Position numbers and translations under genes: made by a program. Source: a virus. From it: a DNA stretch of 20,649 bases. Where the stretch lies: IMG/VR virus record IMGVR_UViG_3300036791_001357, positions 1 through 20,649 of that record; one strand, given 5' to 3'. The notes under the pieces are model-generated. The model worked only from the letters and a program-made list of their open reading frames with translations. It made no database searches and had not been told where the DNA came from. The stretch's first letter is position 1; every line of letters begins with the position of its first letter. Of the stretch, positions 14,813-20,649 are shown piece by piece.

Positions 14813-15943
14813 ATGAGCACGATCAAGGCGACGAGCCCGAATCGGGAAGATATCCAGACAGCGGTCGCGAAAGCAGTCCCTGGCGATATCGTCGAAGTGC
14901 CCGCAGGCACCGTTAACTGGACTGGTCAGGTATTCTCGTCCGATGGAATCTGGATCAAAGGCGCCGGCCGCGATCAGACGAAGTTGCTGAAAAAAGATGA
15001 TCTCAGCGAATGGAAGGCGATGTTCACCATCGACTGCAAGACCGGCAAGCCCTTCAAGCTCTCGGGCATGCATTTCGAGGGCCGGCTGCAGGATCTCCAG
15101 GGCGACAACCGCAAGACCAATCAAACGCAGGTCCGCGACCAGGGCGTGCTCATCAAAGGCAAGGCCGTCGATATCCAGATTTTTGATTGCCGGTTCACGC
15201 GATTCCTGCGCGCCGGGCTCGAATTCGCGAAGGGAACCGTAGCTGGTACATCGACCGGCGTGATCTACAGGAACGAGATCATCGACTGCTGGTATTCCTA
15301 TCTGGGCTATGGCGTGGCGATCAACGGCGACAGTGCCGGCGCCTGGAACCAACCGGTCAAACCGGGTACGGCCACATACCTATACATCGAGGACAATTTC
15401 TTCGACCGCTGCCGCCATTTCACGACCGCCGGCGACGGCGCCATCTATGTCGCGCGCTACAACCGCTGTATCGACAATTATCAGGATGCCGCCGCCTTCG
15501 ACATGCATGGGCTCTCCAATGCATGGCCTCGCGGCGGGCGCTGGATCGAAATCTATCGCAACACCGTCACCAACAAGGTCATTCGCAATTCGGGCGCCGG
15601 TATCCGGGGCGGCGGCGGCGTGATCTGGGGCAACCGCTGGAGCGGCGTTCGGCTCGGCGTCGAGCTCCAGCTCGAAAAATGCGACAAGGTGCCCTATACG
15701 AATTACCCGCACCAAGATCAGATCGGCTTCGCCACCCAGAACGGCGATCTGCACATCTGGGACAATACCGGCGCGACAAAAAATCTCTCGATACGAGAAA
15801 CGAATCCGCCGAATGGCGTTACCTATTGGATTCAGGAGCCCCGCGATTATCTCTGCCAGCCGAGGCCGGGCTATGTGCCTTTGGTCTATCCTCATCCGCT
15901 GCGTGCGCCGAATGACGGCGGCGAAGCTGCTTCCTGGCGGTGA
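14813..15943 (+). CDS. Right-handed beta-helix (pectate-lyase-like) protein
   Basis: The product is 376 aa; GAGGG lies about 6 bases before the ATG. The opening (DIQTAVAKAVPGDIVEVPAGTVNWTGQVFSSDGIWIKGAGRDQTKL, about 12-60) is the classic first coil of parallel beta-helix proteins: a helix, then 'GD.V.VPAG...' and 'G..I.GAG...T'. Later coils show repeated strand-turn units (GVLIKGKAVDIQIFDCRF, TYLYIEDNFFDRC, AIYVARYNRCIDN, RWIEIYRNTV, GGGVIWGNRW). No secretion signal and no N-terminal virion-anchoring domain are visible. Beta-helices serve as phage tailspike depolymerases or polysaccharide lyases. Its place far from the tail-fibre gene suggests cargo or a host-surface-modifying enzyme. Catalytic residues cannot be assigned. 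Confidence 0.8.
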   Translation: MSTIKATSPNREDIQTAVAKAVPGDIVEVPAGTVNWTGQVFSSDGIWIKGAGRDQTKLLKKDDLSEWKAMFTIDCKTGKPFKLSGMHFEGRLQDLQGDNRKTNQTQVRDQGVLIKGKAVDIQIFDCRFTRFLRAGLEFAKGTVAGTSTGVIYRNEIIDCWYSYLGYGVAINGDSAGAWNQPVKPGTATYLYIEDNFFDRCRHFTTAGDGAIYVARYNRCIDNYQDAAAFDMHGLSNAWPRGGRWIEIYRNTVTNKVIRNSGAGIRGGGGVIWGNRWSGVRLGVELQLEKCDKVPYTNYPHQDQIGFATQNGDLHIWDNTGATKNLSIRETNPPNGVTYWIQEPRDYLCQPRPGYVPLVYPHPLRAPNDGGEAASWR

Positions 15944-15946
15944 GCA

Positions 15947-16054
15947 ATGTTCATATGGGGCGTGATGACTGGGTTAGGCATCGCCGCCGTTCTTTACGTC
16001 AGCTTCCTGTATGCAACAGCCCACAGTTTTCCCCGTAAGCCTCGGCGGAGATAG
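15947..16054 (+). CDS. 35-aa single-span membrane peptide
   Basis: Four bases after the beta-helix stop, an ATG opens a 35-codon frame ending in TAG at 16052-16054. It encodes MFIWGVMTGLGIAAVLYVSF, then LYATAHSFPRKPRRR. There is one hydrophobic span (about 2-24) and a basic tail, the positive-inside pattern of small membrane peptides. A weak GGTGAG precedes the ATG. Translational coupling to the upstream gene is likely. It could be a holin-like or regulatory peptide, but nothing identifies it. Confidence 0.45.
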   Translation: MFIWGVMTGLGIAAVLYVSFLYATAHSFPRKPRRR

Positions 16055-16520
16055 GCCGGAGATCGCGCATGCCTACCTCTACAGCGCGCCTTATTACGGG
16101 CGCCGCAGCATGGGCGTCATCTTCACGCGCGGCGGTGAGTATCTGCCTGAATGGTGGCAGTCCCGAAGCAAGCTCGATATCCGCGTGACACCGCTAACGC
16201 TGGATGAGACGCTGGCGCCGTTGATCGACATCATGCGCAAGCACAGCCGTAAGCTCGACGATGGTCCGCTCGAGGCCCAGGTCGAGGCTGAGGGCGTGGG
16301 GCACTGCGGCCCGCCCCTCGAGCAGGATGCTTGCCCTGCCAGAATCCGCTTCCTACCGAACGGCAGGCTGAACAGGAAAAACGCAGCTCTGCGCCTGGGC
16401 ATCTCGAGCTCGACCATGCCCAGTGGGCCTGGCTGGATAAGGGACCGCGTTATTACATGGTCGGCGGCCGCGCCCAATACGAACCGGCCGATCTCGACGC
16501 CTATGCAGGAATCCATCTAA
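16011..16520 (+). CDS. Helix-turn-helix gene, probably frameshifted at its 3' end
   Basis: The frame is open for 169 aa. The start is uncertain: ATG 16011 lies within the preceding 35-aa frame and lacks a ribosome site, and ATG 16110 is an alternative. From about 16110 to 16415 the frame looks coding (GVIFTRGGEYLPEWWQSRSKLDIRV..., GC-rich third positions). It reaches LNRKNAALRLGISSSTM, the first helices of an AlpA/excisionase-type helix-turn-helix (L.RK.AA..LGIS.STL). After 16418 the frame becomes unlikely (PSGPGWIRDRVITW...). The expected continuation AQWAWLDKGPRYYMVGGR sits in the -1 frame. One missing G after ATG at 16416-16418 would restore it. Either the gene is inactivated or there is a sequencing error. 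Confidence 0.55.
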   Translation: MQQPTVFPVSLGGDRPEIAHAYLYSAPYYGRRSMGVIFTRGGEYLPEWWQSRSKLDIRVTPLTLDETLAPLIDIMRKHSRKLDDGPLEAQVEAEGVGHCGPPLEQDACPARIRFLPNGRLNRKNAALRLGISSSTMPSGPGWIRDRVITWSAAAPNTNRPISTPMQESI

Positions 16521-16621
16521 AGAGGATCGATGTTGTTCGCCAGAGCAAGATCCAGCCAAGAGGCAATGGCGCTGCGCGTCGTCAGCGCATCGATCCGAGA
16601 GCGAAGCTCATCGATCGATGA
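16418..16621 (+). pseudogene. Out-of-frame 3' half of the helix-turn-helix gene
   Basis: In the -1 frame relative to 16011-16520, codons from 16418 read AQWAWLDKGPRYYMVGGR then AQYEPADLDAYAGI. This is the recognition-helix end and wing of AlpA/excisionase-type proteins (W....GKGPRY..VGGR..Y...DLDA). The frame stays open to TGA at 16619-16621, overlapping the convergent leftward gene by about 105 bases. On its own this fragment lacks the first helices, which lie in the other frame. Confidence 0.45.
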
Positions 16622-16780
16622 ATCAGCTCCCCATGCCGGCGCCATGATCCATTGTCGCAGATAGGCGCGAACCGCGGCGATCTCTGCAGCTGTCATCATC
16701 TCGCCCCTCAGATAGGCTTCAATAGCCGGGCGCAGCACACCGCTGGTCTCGAACATCCAAAAGCGTGGTGCATGCATCAT
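16517..16780 (-). CDS. Hypothetical protein, end of small-gene operon
   Basis: The product is 87 aa. Its ATG overlaps the upstream stop, so it is translationally coupled. The sequence RFWMFETSGVLRPAIEAYLRGEMMTAAEIAAVRAYLRQWI is a pattern I associate with conserved small proteins of Hyphomicrobiales prophages, and it ends in LDLALANNIDPL. The domain is helical, with no catalytic motif. The family's function is not known to me. Its stop abuts the convergent helix-turn-helix gene. Confidence 0.65.
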   Translation of the reverse strand: MMHAPRFWMFETSGVLRPAIEAYLRGEMMTAAEIAAVRAYLRQWIMAPAWGADSSIDELRSRIDALTTRSAIASWLDLALANNIDPL

Positions 16781-17052
16781 GACTTCGGCTCTCCGAGCAG
16801 CTCATTCGGCAGTATCAGCTGCTGAACAGCATCGATATGCAGCATCAACAGCTCTTCGCGCAGCCGATGCGTCTCCATGGGATCATCGAAGTCGATATGG
16901 CCGGCAAGCCAGATTGCCGTCAGATCGGCGAGTACTGCAGCCTGCACCTGTGGCGGCTTGCCGCCGAGTTCGGCCCGCAACATCGGCCACAGTCGCCGCA
17001 CGATCGGCGCGACCATCTGCAGCAATTCCTCGGTGCTCATTTCTTCTGTCAT
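16777..17052 (-). CDS. Hypothetical helical protein
   Basis: The product is 91 aa, coupled by overlapping start and stop codons to both neighbours. It is helical and acidic (STEELLQMVAPIVRRLWPMLRAEL, VQAAVLADLTAIWLAGHIDF, HRLREELLMLHIDAVQQLIL). No motif is recognised. The place in a run of six tiny leftward genes suggests an accessory or regulatory role. Confidence 0.6.
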   Translation of the reverse strand: MTEEMSTEELLQMVAPIVRRLWPMLRAELGGKPPQVQAAVLADLTAIWLAGHIDFDDPMETHRLREELLMLHIDAVQQLILPNELLGEPKS

Positions 17053-17231
17053 TGAATCGTCGGCACCTCATAATCGGGATCGATGATTCGGCGCAGCCGC
17101 TCATCCCGATACCATCCTGGAAGGAAGATGCATTCGGCGCACAGCTCTGGGGCTGGTGCACTGATAGACCAGCACCAGCGGATGACGTGCCGGCCGCAGG
17201 CAGCGCAATTGAATTCATCTGGCTCATTCAT
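17049..17231 (-). CDS. Small Cys4 zinc-ribbon protein
   Basis: The product is 60 aa and carries two knuckles, NCAACGRH (Cys 9 and 12) and LCAECIFLPGW (Cys 31 and 34). This spacing fits a treble-clef or zinc-ribbon metal site. Its start overlaps the upstream stop (ATGA) and its stop overlaps the next start. It may bind nucleic acid or a host protein. Beyond metal binding, nothing can be said. Confidence 0.6.
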   Translation of the reverse strand: MNEPDEFNCAACGRHVIRWCWSISAPAPELCAECIFLPGWYRDERLRRIIDPDYEVPTIQ

Positions 17232-17527
17232 GTCAGCATGGCCCTGCCCGTGAGGATGACGACATCACCGACGATGAAATCGCTGCGTGCTATGCCAGAG
17301 GTTTCAAGTGCGATGATCGTAGCCGCCATGTTGCAATCCTTGCCCTTGAGCTTGCCTTCTTCGTCGAGGACCATATGCCCCGGCGCATCGCCGTAGCGAA
17401 TGTGCAGAACCTCGATATAGCCGCCCACGGCAGCCTGCAGCTCCTCGAGCGTCGGCTCACGGTGCGGCAGCTCGCGGATCACGCCCTTGATGCTGAGGAC
17501 AAAGGCGCGGGTCTCTTGTTTGGCCAC
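17228..17527 (-). CDS. DUF3846-like protein
   Basis: The product is 99 aa and starts at GTG 17527, one base overlapping the upstream TAG. The pattern TLEELQAAVGGYIEVLHIRY ... MVLDEEGKLKGKDCNMAAT ... SDFIVGDVVILTG matches the DUF3846 layout (LQ..VGG.IE...; DEEGkl...N..AT; D.I.G..v...). DUF3846 proteins are frequent in phages and mobile elements and have no settled function. The assignment is from memory of the pattern. Confidence 0.72.
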   Translation of the reverse strand: MAKQETRAFVLSIKGVIRELPHREPTLEELQAAVGGYIEVLHIRYGDAPGHMVLDEEGKLKGKDCNMAATIIALETSGIARSDFIVGDVVILTGRAMLT

Positions 17528-17745
17528 TATTGCGAATGTCCCTTCAAACGATGGCCGATCAATTGCCTGTCTTGCTCCTGGTAAGCTTGCAGCGCCCGCC
17601 GGGCGCCATCAATGACCTCCTGCGGCAGGACAGTGCCGACCGGCTGGGTCGGCATGCAGTTCGCGCGCGTGTAGTCGATGCAATCGAGCAGGGTCACAAG
17701 CCAGTGCTCGAGGCGGTCCGGCCCGATCCGATCCATCTCGGTCAT
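17527..17745 (-). CDS. Small hypothetical protein
   Basis: The product is 72 aa. AAGGAG lies 7 bases before the ATG at 17745. It is helical with an IDYTRANCMPTQPVGTVLPQE middle, and no motif is recognised. The stop overlaps the GTG start of the DUF3846-like gene by one base, a coupling arrangement. Confidence 0.6.
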   Translation of the reverse strand: MTEMDRIGPDRLEHWLVTLLDCIDYTRANCMPTQPVGTVLPQEVIDGARRALQAYQEQDRQLIGHRLKGHSQ

Positions 17746-17748
17746 GGG

Positions 17749-17961
17749 TTACTCCTTCAGCTGCATGAGTTCGGTGATGAGGGCGTCAAGCTCGGTGAGC
17801 TTCACCCAATTGCGCTTGTTGTAGCCGTAGATCCGCAGCCTCTCCGTGCGCCGCCATTGCCGCAGGACCTTGGCAGGCAAGCGCGAGTAGCGCAGGGCGT
17901 CAGGGTAATAGGGGATGAAAATCGGACGCAGATCACTCCGCGTCGAAACATGACGGCGCAC
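17749..17961 (-). CDS. Small helix-turn-helix-like protein
   Basis: The product is 70 aa. The only in-frame start is GTG 17961, with GGAG about 10 bases upstream. The sequence YSRLPAKVLRQWRRTERLRIYGYNKRNWVKLTELDALITEL has the shape of a small winged helix-turn-helix (helix, recognition helix, beta wing, then a 'v.LTELDALI' helix), as in excisionase and AlpA-type regulators. It is the first gene of the leftward small-gene operon, and the integrase lies immediately to its right. An excisionase or operon-regulator role is plausible but unproven. Confidence 0.6.
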   Translation of the reverse strand: MRRHVSTRSDLRPIFIPYYPDALRYSRLPAKVLRQWRRTERLRIYGYNKRNWVKLTELDALITELMQLKE

Positions 17962-18044
17962 GGGTCAGCTGCTCCTCAACGTTCGTTGTACGCCTTAAGC
18001 GTTACCACTTTTTGGGTATGTCATGAGGATGACACTGGAGAGCA

Positions 18045-18109
18045 AACGAATCGTAAAAATGCGTCCGGGAGCTGTGGATCAAGCTCCCGGCACACGTTAC
18101 AAATTCGTT
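18045..18109. terminator. Integrase terminator within a larger dyad
   Basis: The inner stem is a perfect 9-bp inverted repeat, CCGGGAGCT (18065-18073) and AGCTCCCGG (18082-18090), with an 8-base loop. On the minus strand it is followed after 5 bases by T5, so it can terminate the leftward integrase transcript, which ends at 18141. The arms GTAA/TTAC (18053, 18097) and AACGAAT/ATTCGTT (18045-18051, 18103-18109) lie outside and share almost the same centre, near 18077. The outer arms exceed what a terminator needs and may bind a protein. Confidence 0.6.
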
Positions 18110-18140
18110 AGTTAGCAGATACGAACCATCGCAGATTAGA

Positions 18141-19445
18141 TCAGTTCCCCATGAGCAGCTGCTGCGCTGTCGGAGCAGAGGGCGGGATGATCATCCCGGC
18201 CCATTCGGCGCACAGCTCGGCCCGCCGGTTCAGGTAGGTGCCCCGGTTGTAGATGCCCTTGACCCCTGGCAGCTTGTGGGCGAGCTGGGCCTCGACGACC
18301 AGATCATCAAAGGGCCGGGCATCGGGACGATCGCTCATGACGGTCGAGAAGCTGCTGCGGAAGCCGTGCGGGCAGTGGCGGTCGGTGAAGCCGGCTGCCT
18401 GGATCAGGTCCGCCATCGAGGTCTCGGAGATCGGCTTCTCGGCCTTGGCCCTGCTCCAATGCGGGAATACGTAGTCGGGACCCTCGTCCGTCCGCAGCTC
18501 GCGCATGGTGCGCAGGATGTCGAGAGCTGGCCCGGAGAGCGGCGACACCCAATCCTCGCGCATCTTCATGCGCTTGCCAGGGACGCGCCAGACGGGCCGG
18601 TTGCCCTCGAGGTCCTCCACCTCATCCCAAGTCATCTCGCGCACCAGGCGCGGCCTGGCAGCTGTCAGGGCGAGGAACCTGAGGGCGAGCTTGAAAAGGC
18701 CCTTCGTCTCGACCTGCTCCGTGGCCCGCAGCAGGGCCGTGATCTCGGGCAGCGTCGTGAGGGCCAGCTGCGGCGTCGTCTCGACCCGCTTGAACACCTT
18801 CGCCTTTGCCAGCCCTGCAGCCGGGTTGTGGTCGCAGTACCTCAGAGCACGGGCATAGTCGTAGACCGCCTCGATGGTCTTGCAGACCCGGCGCCCGGTC
18901 TGGGCGATGCCCTTGTCCTCGAGCCGGCGGACAAGGCCCATGACCTCGGCGGTATCGATGGCGCTGAGCGAGCGCTGGCCGAGCACAGGATAGATTTTCT
19001 GATGCAGCCAGTTTTCGAGGTTTTGCGTGTAGCCGGGCGCCCAGCCGGGCCGGTTGACCTGATACCATTCGTCGGCGACATCCTGAAAGGTCCGCTCGCC
19101 AGCCACGATCCTGGCCGTCGCGATCTCGACGGAAGTTGCACCGGCCGGATGCAGAATCGGGTCGTAACCCATGCGCAGGATCCGCCGGGCATCATCGCGC
19201 CGGTCGCGGGCCTCTTTCAGCCCGACCTCGGGATAGGCGCCGAAGCTCATCTGCTTCTCGCGGCCTTCCCAATAGTATTTCCAGCGCCAGAGCTTGCTGC
19301 CGTTCGGCTGGACGGTCAGGCGCAGGCCCTGGCCAGCCGTCACCTTGAACGGCTTGGCGGCGGGCCTCAGGCCACGGATGGCGGCGTCGGTCAGGAGCTT
19401 CTTCGGCTCTGTCCTGGTGGACAGCATGTCGGTGTTCAGTGTCAT
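18141..19445 (-). CDS. int: Tyrosine-type site-specific integrase, P4/DUF4102 type
   Basis: The product is about 434 aa from ATG 19445, preceded by GGAAG; the frame is open to 19565, but that extension lacks a ribosome site and looks non-coding. The N-terminus KLLTDAAIRGLRPAAKPFKV followed by G.GLRLTVQPNGSKLWRWKY is the DUF4102 arm-binding domain. A core-binding domain follows (TFQDVADEWYQ...NLENWL). Catalytic residues are visible: Arg in RPRLVREMTWDEVE, Lys in the VPGKRMKM segment, HGFR (His-x-x-Arg), QLAHK, and the nucleophile region GIYNRGTYLNRRAE. All elements look intact. It catalyses recombination between phage and bacterial attachment sites. No tRNA gene is visible next to it. Confidence 0.93.
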   Translation of the reverse strand: MTLNTDMLSTRTEPKKLLTDAAIRGLRPAAKPFKVTAGQGLRLTVQPNGSKLWRWKYYWEGREKQMSFGAYPEVGLKEARDRRDDARRILRMGYDPILHPAGATSVEIATARIVAGERTFQDVADEWYQVNRPGWAPGYTQNLENWLHQKIYPVLGQRSLSAIDTAEVMGLVRRLEDKGIAQTGRRVCKTIEAVYDYARALRYCDHNPAAGLAKAKVFKRVETTPQLALTTLPEITALLRATEQVETKGLFKLALRFLALTAARPRLVREMTWDEVEDLEGNRPVWRVPGKRMKMREDWVSPLSGPALDILRTMRELRTDEGPDYVFPHWSRAKAEKPISETSMADLIQAAGFTDRHCPHGFRSSFSTVMSDRPDARPFDDLVVEAQLAHKLPGVKGIYNRGTYLNRRAELCAEWAGMIIPPSAPTAQQLLMGN

Positions 19446-19583
19446 GATGCTTCCAATGCTTAGGGTTTCAATGCCCCGAACGCTGCCCCGCTTTGGGGTC
19501 TGCTGCCGGGTGCCAGGCTTTCCTTGGCATTGCCAGCATTTTGGCGGAAAATGGCTGCGTTTCAAGCGCTACGTGGAAGGGAA

Positions 19584-19604
19584 TGGACCCCTATGGACCC
19601 TATT
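19584..19604. repeat. Second copy of the 21-bp GGACCC repeat
   Basis: The stretch TGGACCCCTATGGACCCTAT plus one further T is identical to 8390-8410. It contains two GGACCC units 10 bases apart. It lies about 139 bases upstream of the integrase start, in the same orientation relative to a leftward gene as the first copy. An exact 21-base match over 11 kb is unlikely by chance. Confidence 0.75.
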
Positions 19605-19752
19605 TGCACTCACTCTGGCATCCAGGGCAGACTTAGGATGACGAGTATAAGAGCTTGAAACCATGTCGTTATCTGAATCTCCCCTGCAAAAATGCCCCGA
19701 TATTCACCCCGAACATGCTTTTGCTGCCTTTCATCCACAGGTCAGAACCGGA

Positions 19753-19770
19753 ACGATACCGGGACGATAC
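19753..19770. repeat. Two ACGATAC direct repeats 11 bp apart
   Basis: ACGATAC occurs at 19753-19759 and 19764-19770, with a partial GACGATTC immediately after. The helical spacing and position 92 bases before the helix-turn-helix gene would suit a small operator, but the units are short. Confidence 0.35.
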
Positions 19771-19861
19771 GACGATTCACGCGCACGCGAAGGCAGCTCT
19801 GGACACCTGCTAAGCCGGTCGGAGACCCTCCATCGTGCTCAGCCAACGTGAGGGTTGCACC

Positions 19862-20197
19862 ATGTACCAGATGCCGCATACGAGGCGCGTACACAAGGCT
19901 CAAGCTGCCAGGCCAGCGGTCAAGCCAGCACCCAAGAAGAAGCAGCCGAAGCCGCCGGTCGTCAAGGCAGCCGACCAGGCCGCCAAGAAGGCCGATCCCC
20001 TGATCGGCCCAGCCGAGTTCCGCCACCTGCTCCACGTCTCGCGGACGACCTTCAAGCGCATGCGTGCACAGGGCAGAGTCATTGAGCCGGCGGTGATCCT
20101 GGGGCAGCGCATGCCGCGCTGGCGCCTGTCTGATGTCGAGGCAGCCATCCGGCAGGCTCGAGCCGCCTTCGCGGAAGCCAGGGAGACCGGCCAATGA
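19862..20197 (+). CDS. Basic-tailed helix-turn-helix protein
   Basis: The product is 111 aa from ATG 19862, with GAGGG about 7 bases upstream. Residues 1-47 are a Lys/Ala/Pro-rich basic tail (KPAPKKKQPKPPVVKAADQAAKK), likely disordered and DNA-contacting. The rest (GPAEFRHLLHVSRTTFKRMRAQGRVIEPAVILGQRMPRWRLSDVEAAI) is an AlpA/MerR-like helix-turn-helix with a wing, as in small phage regulators and excisionases. Its stop overlaps the ParB-domain gene by ATGA, so the two are co-translated. It could regulate the GGACCC repeats or direct excision, but neither is shown. Confidence 0.7.
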   Translation: MYQMPHTRRVHKAQAARPAVKPAPKKKQPKPPVVKAADQAAKKADPLIGPAEFRHLLHVSRTTFKRMRAQGRVIEPAVILGQRMPRWRLSDVEAAIRQARAAFAEARETGQ

Positions 20198-20649
20198 CAG
20201 CGCCGCGCCGGTCCCGCCAGGGCAGGAAGCGAGCGGCAGCTCCCCGGGCACCCAGAGGCCAGCCTGCCGCCGCCCCTCTGGAATCGCCCCTAATGGACGC
20301 TGCGGGGCCATCTGGTGATGCTGCACCGCAGCAGCCGAAGGGCTGGCGAGATCTTCATGTCGCCTGGCGACCTCTGGCGGATCTCATCCCCTCGGCCCGC
20401 AATGCCCGCACCCACAGTCCCGAGCAGGTTGACCAGATTGCCGCCTCGATCCTCGAGTTCGGCTGGACTAACCCGGTCCTGGTCGATGAGGCCGGCGAGA
20501 TCATCGCCGGGCATGGCCGGGGGCTGGCGGGACAGAAGCTCGGCGGCGAGCTCGCCCCGACGATCATGCTTGCCGGCCTCAGCCCTGAGCAGAAGACAGC
20601 CTACCGCGTGGCCGACAACAAGCTTGCCCTCAATGCCGGCTGGAACAAT
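20194..20649 (+). CDS. ParB-domain protein, probably ParB-methylase (partial)
   Basis: The gene runs off the window; 152 codons are visible. AGGGAG lies about 8 bases before the ATG, which overlaps the upstream stop. After a basic Pro/Ala-rich leader (1-55) comes a ParB/Srx domain: PLADLIPSARNARTHSPEQV, then EFGWTNPVLVDEAGEIIAGHGR (the GHGR box) and AYRVADNKLALNAGW. In phages this N-terminus is usually fused to a DNA adenine or cytosine methyltransferase domain ('ParB N-terminal, DNA modification methylase'). That half would lie beyond the window, so the methylase part is an inference. Confidence 0.8.
   Translation, partial: MTAPRRSRQGRKRAAAPRAPRGQPAAAPLESPLMDAAGPSGDAAPQQPKGWRDLHVAWRPLADLIPSARNARTHSPEQVDQIAASILEFGWTNPVLVDEAGEIIAGHGRGLAGQKLGGELAPTIMLAGLSPEQKTAYRVADNKLALNAGWNN

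Larger units (their letters stand above)
19446..19861. promoter_or_regulatory. Integrase upstream control region
   Basis: About 416 bases lie between the leftward integrase and the rightward helix-turn-helix gene. I see no supported gene: short frames such as 19663-19851 lack ribosome sites. The region holds the 20-21-bp repeat shared with 8390-8410, a GCTTGAAAC-type sequence on the minus strand at 19559-19567 (also present at 8347-8355), and two ACGATAC repeats. It probably carries divergent promoters and possibly integration-related binding sites. Confidence 0.5.

Noticed and set aside
16411-16425. Programmed -1 ribosomal frameshift
   Set aside because: No X-XXY-YYZ slippery sequence or convincing downstream pseudoknot is seen at the junction; a base loss or read error explains it better.
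18276-19463. A 395-aa open frame on the plus strand opposite the integrase
   Set aside because: It is antisense to an integrase with all catalytic motifs; long antisense frames are usual in GC-rich DNA, and it has no family features.
19663-19851. A 62-aa frame between integrase and helix-turn-helix gene
   Set aside because: No ribosome site, no motif, and it crosses the repeat-bearing control region.

Overview
The window is GC-rich and reads as part of a temperate phage or prophage of an alphaproteobacterium, most likely Hyphomicrobiales (Rhizobiales). Several signs point there: a P27/Terminase_1 terminase pair, a P4-type tyrosine integrase with an N-terminal DUF4102-like domain, a DUF3846-like gene, a possible GcrA-like gene (GcrA is an alphaproteobacterial family), and GC-rich codon third positions. 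I saw no rRNA, tRNA, CRISPR array or insertion sequence. The host assignment is an inference from protein families.

Layout. (1) 196-5379: terminase small and large subunits, then directly an adhesion block (a small leftward collagen-like gene, a baseplate/receptor-binding-like gene, a small unknown gene, and a 628-aa collagen-like tail fibre). No portal, protease, capsid or tail-tube gene is visible. (2) 8298-5329, leftward: an operon of an 88-aa unknown, a RecE/lambda-exo-like PD-(D/E)XK nuclease, a Sak4-like RecA-fold ATPase, a possible GcrA-like protein and an 80-aa Cys-containing protein. (3) 8299-8601: a divergent control region with four about-10-bp-phased GGACCC-type repeats and a 14-bp palindrome. 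(4) 8602-14131, rightward: an AT-hook/RMF-like protein, an MT-A70 adenine methyltransferase, a PD-(D/E)XK nuclease, a RuvC-like resolvase, a replication initiator with a candidate origin in its linker, a candidate helicase loader, and small unknown genes. (5) 14261-16621: a proline-rich protein, a beta-helix (tailspike/pectate-lyase-like) protein, a 35-aa membrane peptide and an apparently frameshifted helix-turn-helix gene. (6) 17961-16517, leftward: six tightly coupled tiny genes. (7) 18045-19445: a large dyad/terminator and the leftward integrase. (8) 19446-20649: a second control region sharing a 21-bp exact repeat with region 3, then a helix-turn-helix gene and the start of a ParB-domain protein cut by the window edge.

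How the parts fit. The leftward exonuclease and Sak4-like ATPase would recombine or anneal phage DNA. The rightward block would modify DNA (MT-A70), resolve branches (RuvC), and initiate replication with the initiator and loader in a lambda O-P-like order. The integrase handles lysogeny. The 21-bp repeat placed upstream of both the recombination operon and the integrase suggests that one regulator controls both. The missing morphogenesis genes mean the element is incomplete in this window, rearranged, or dependent on genes elsewhere.
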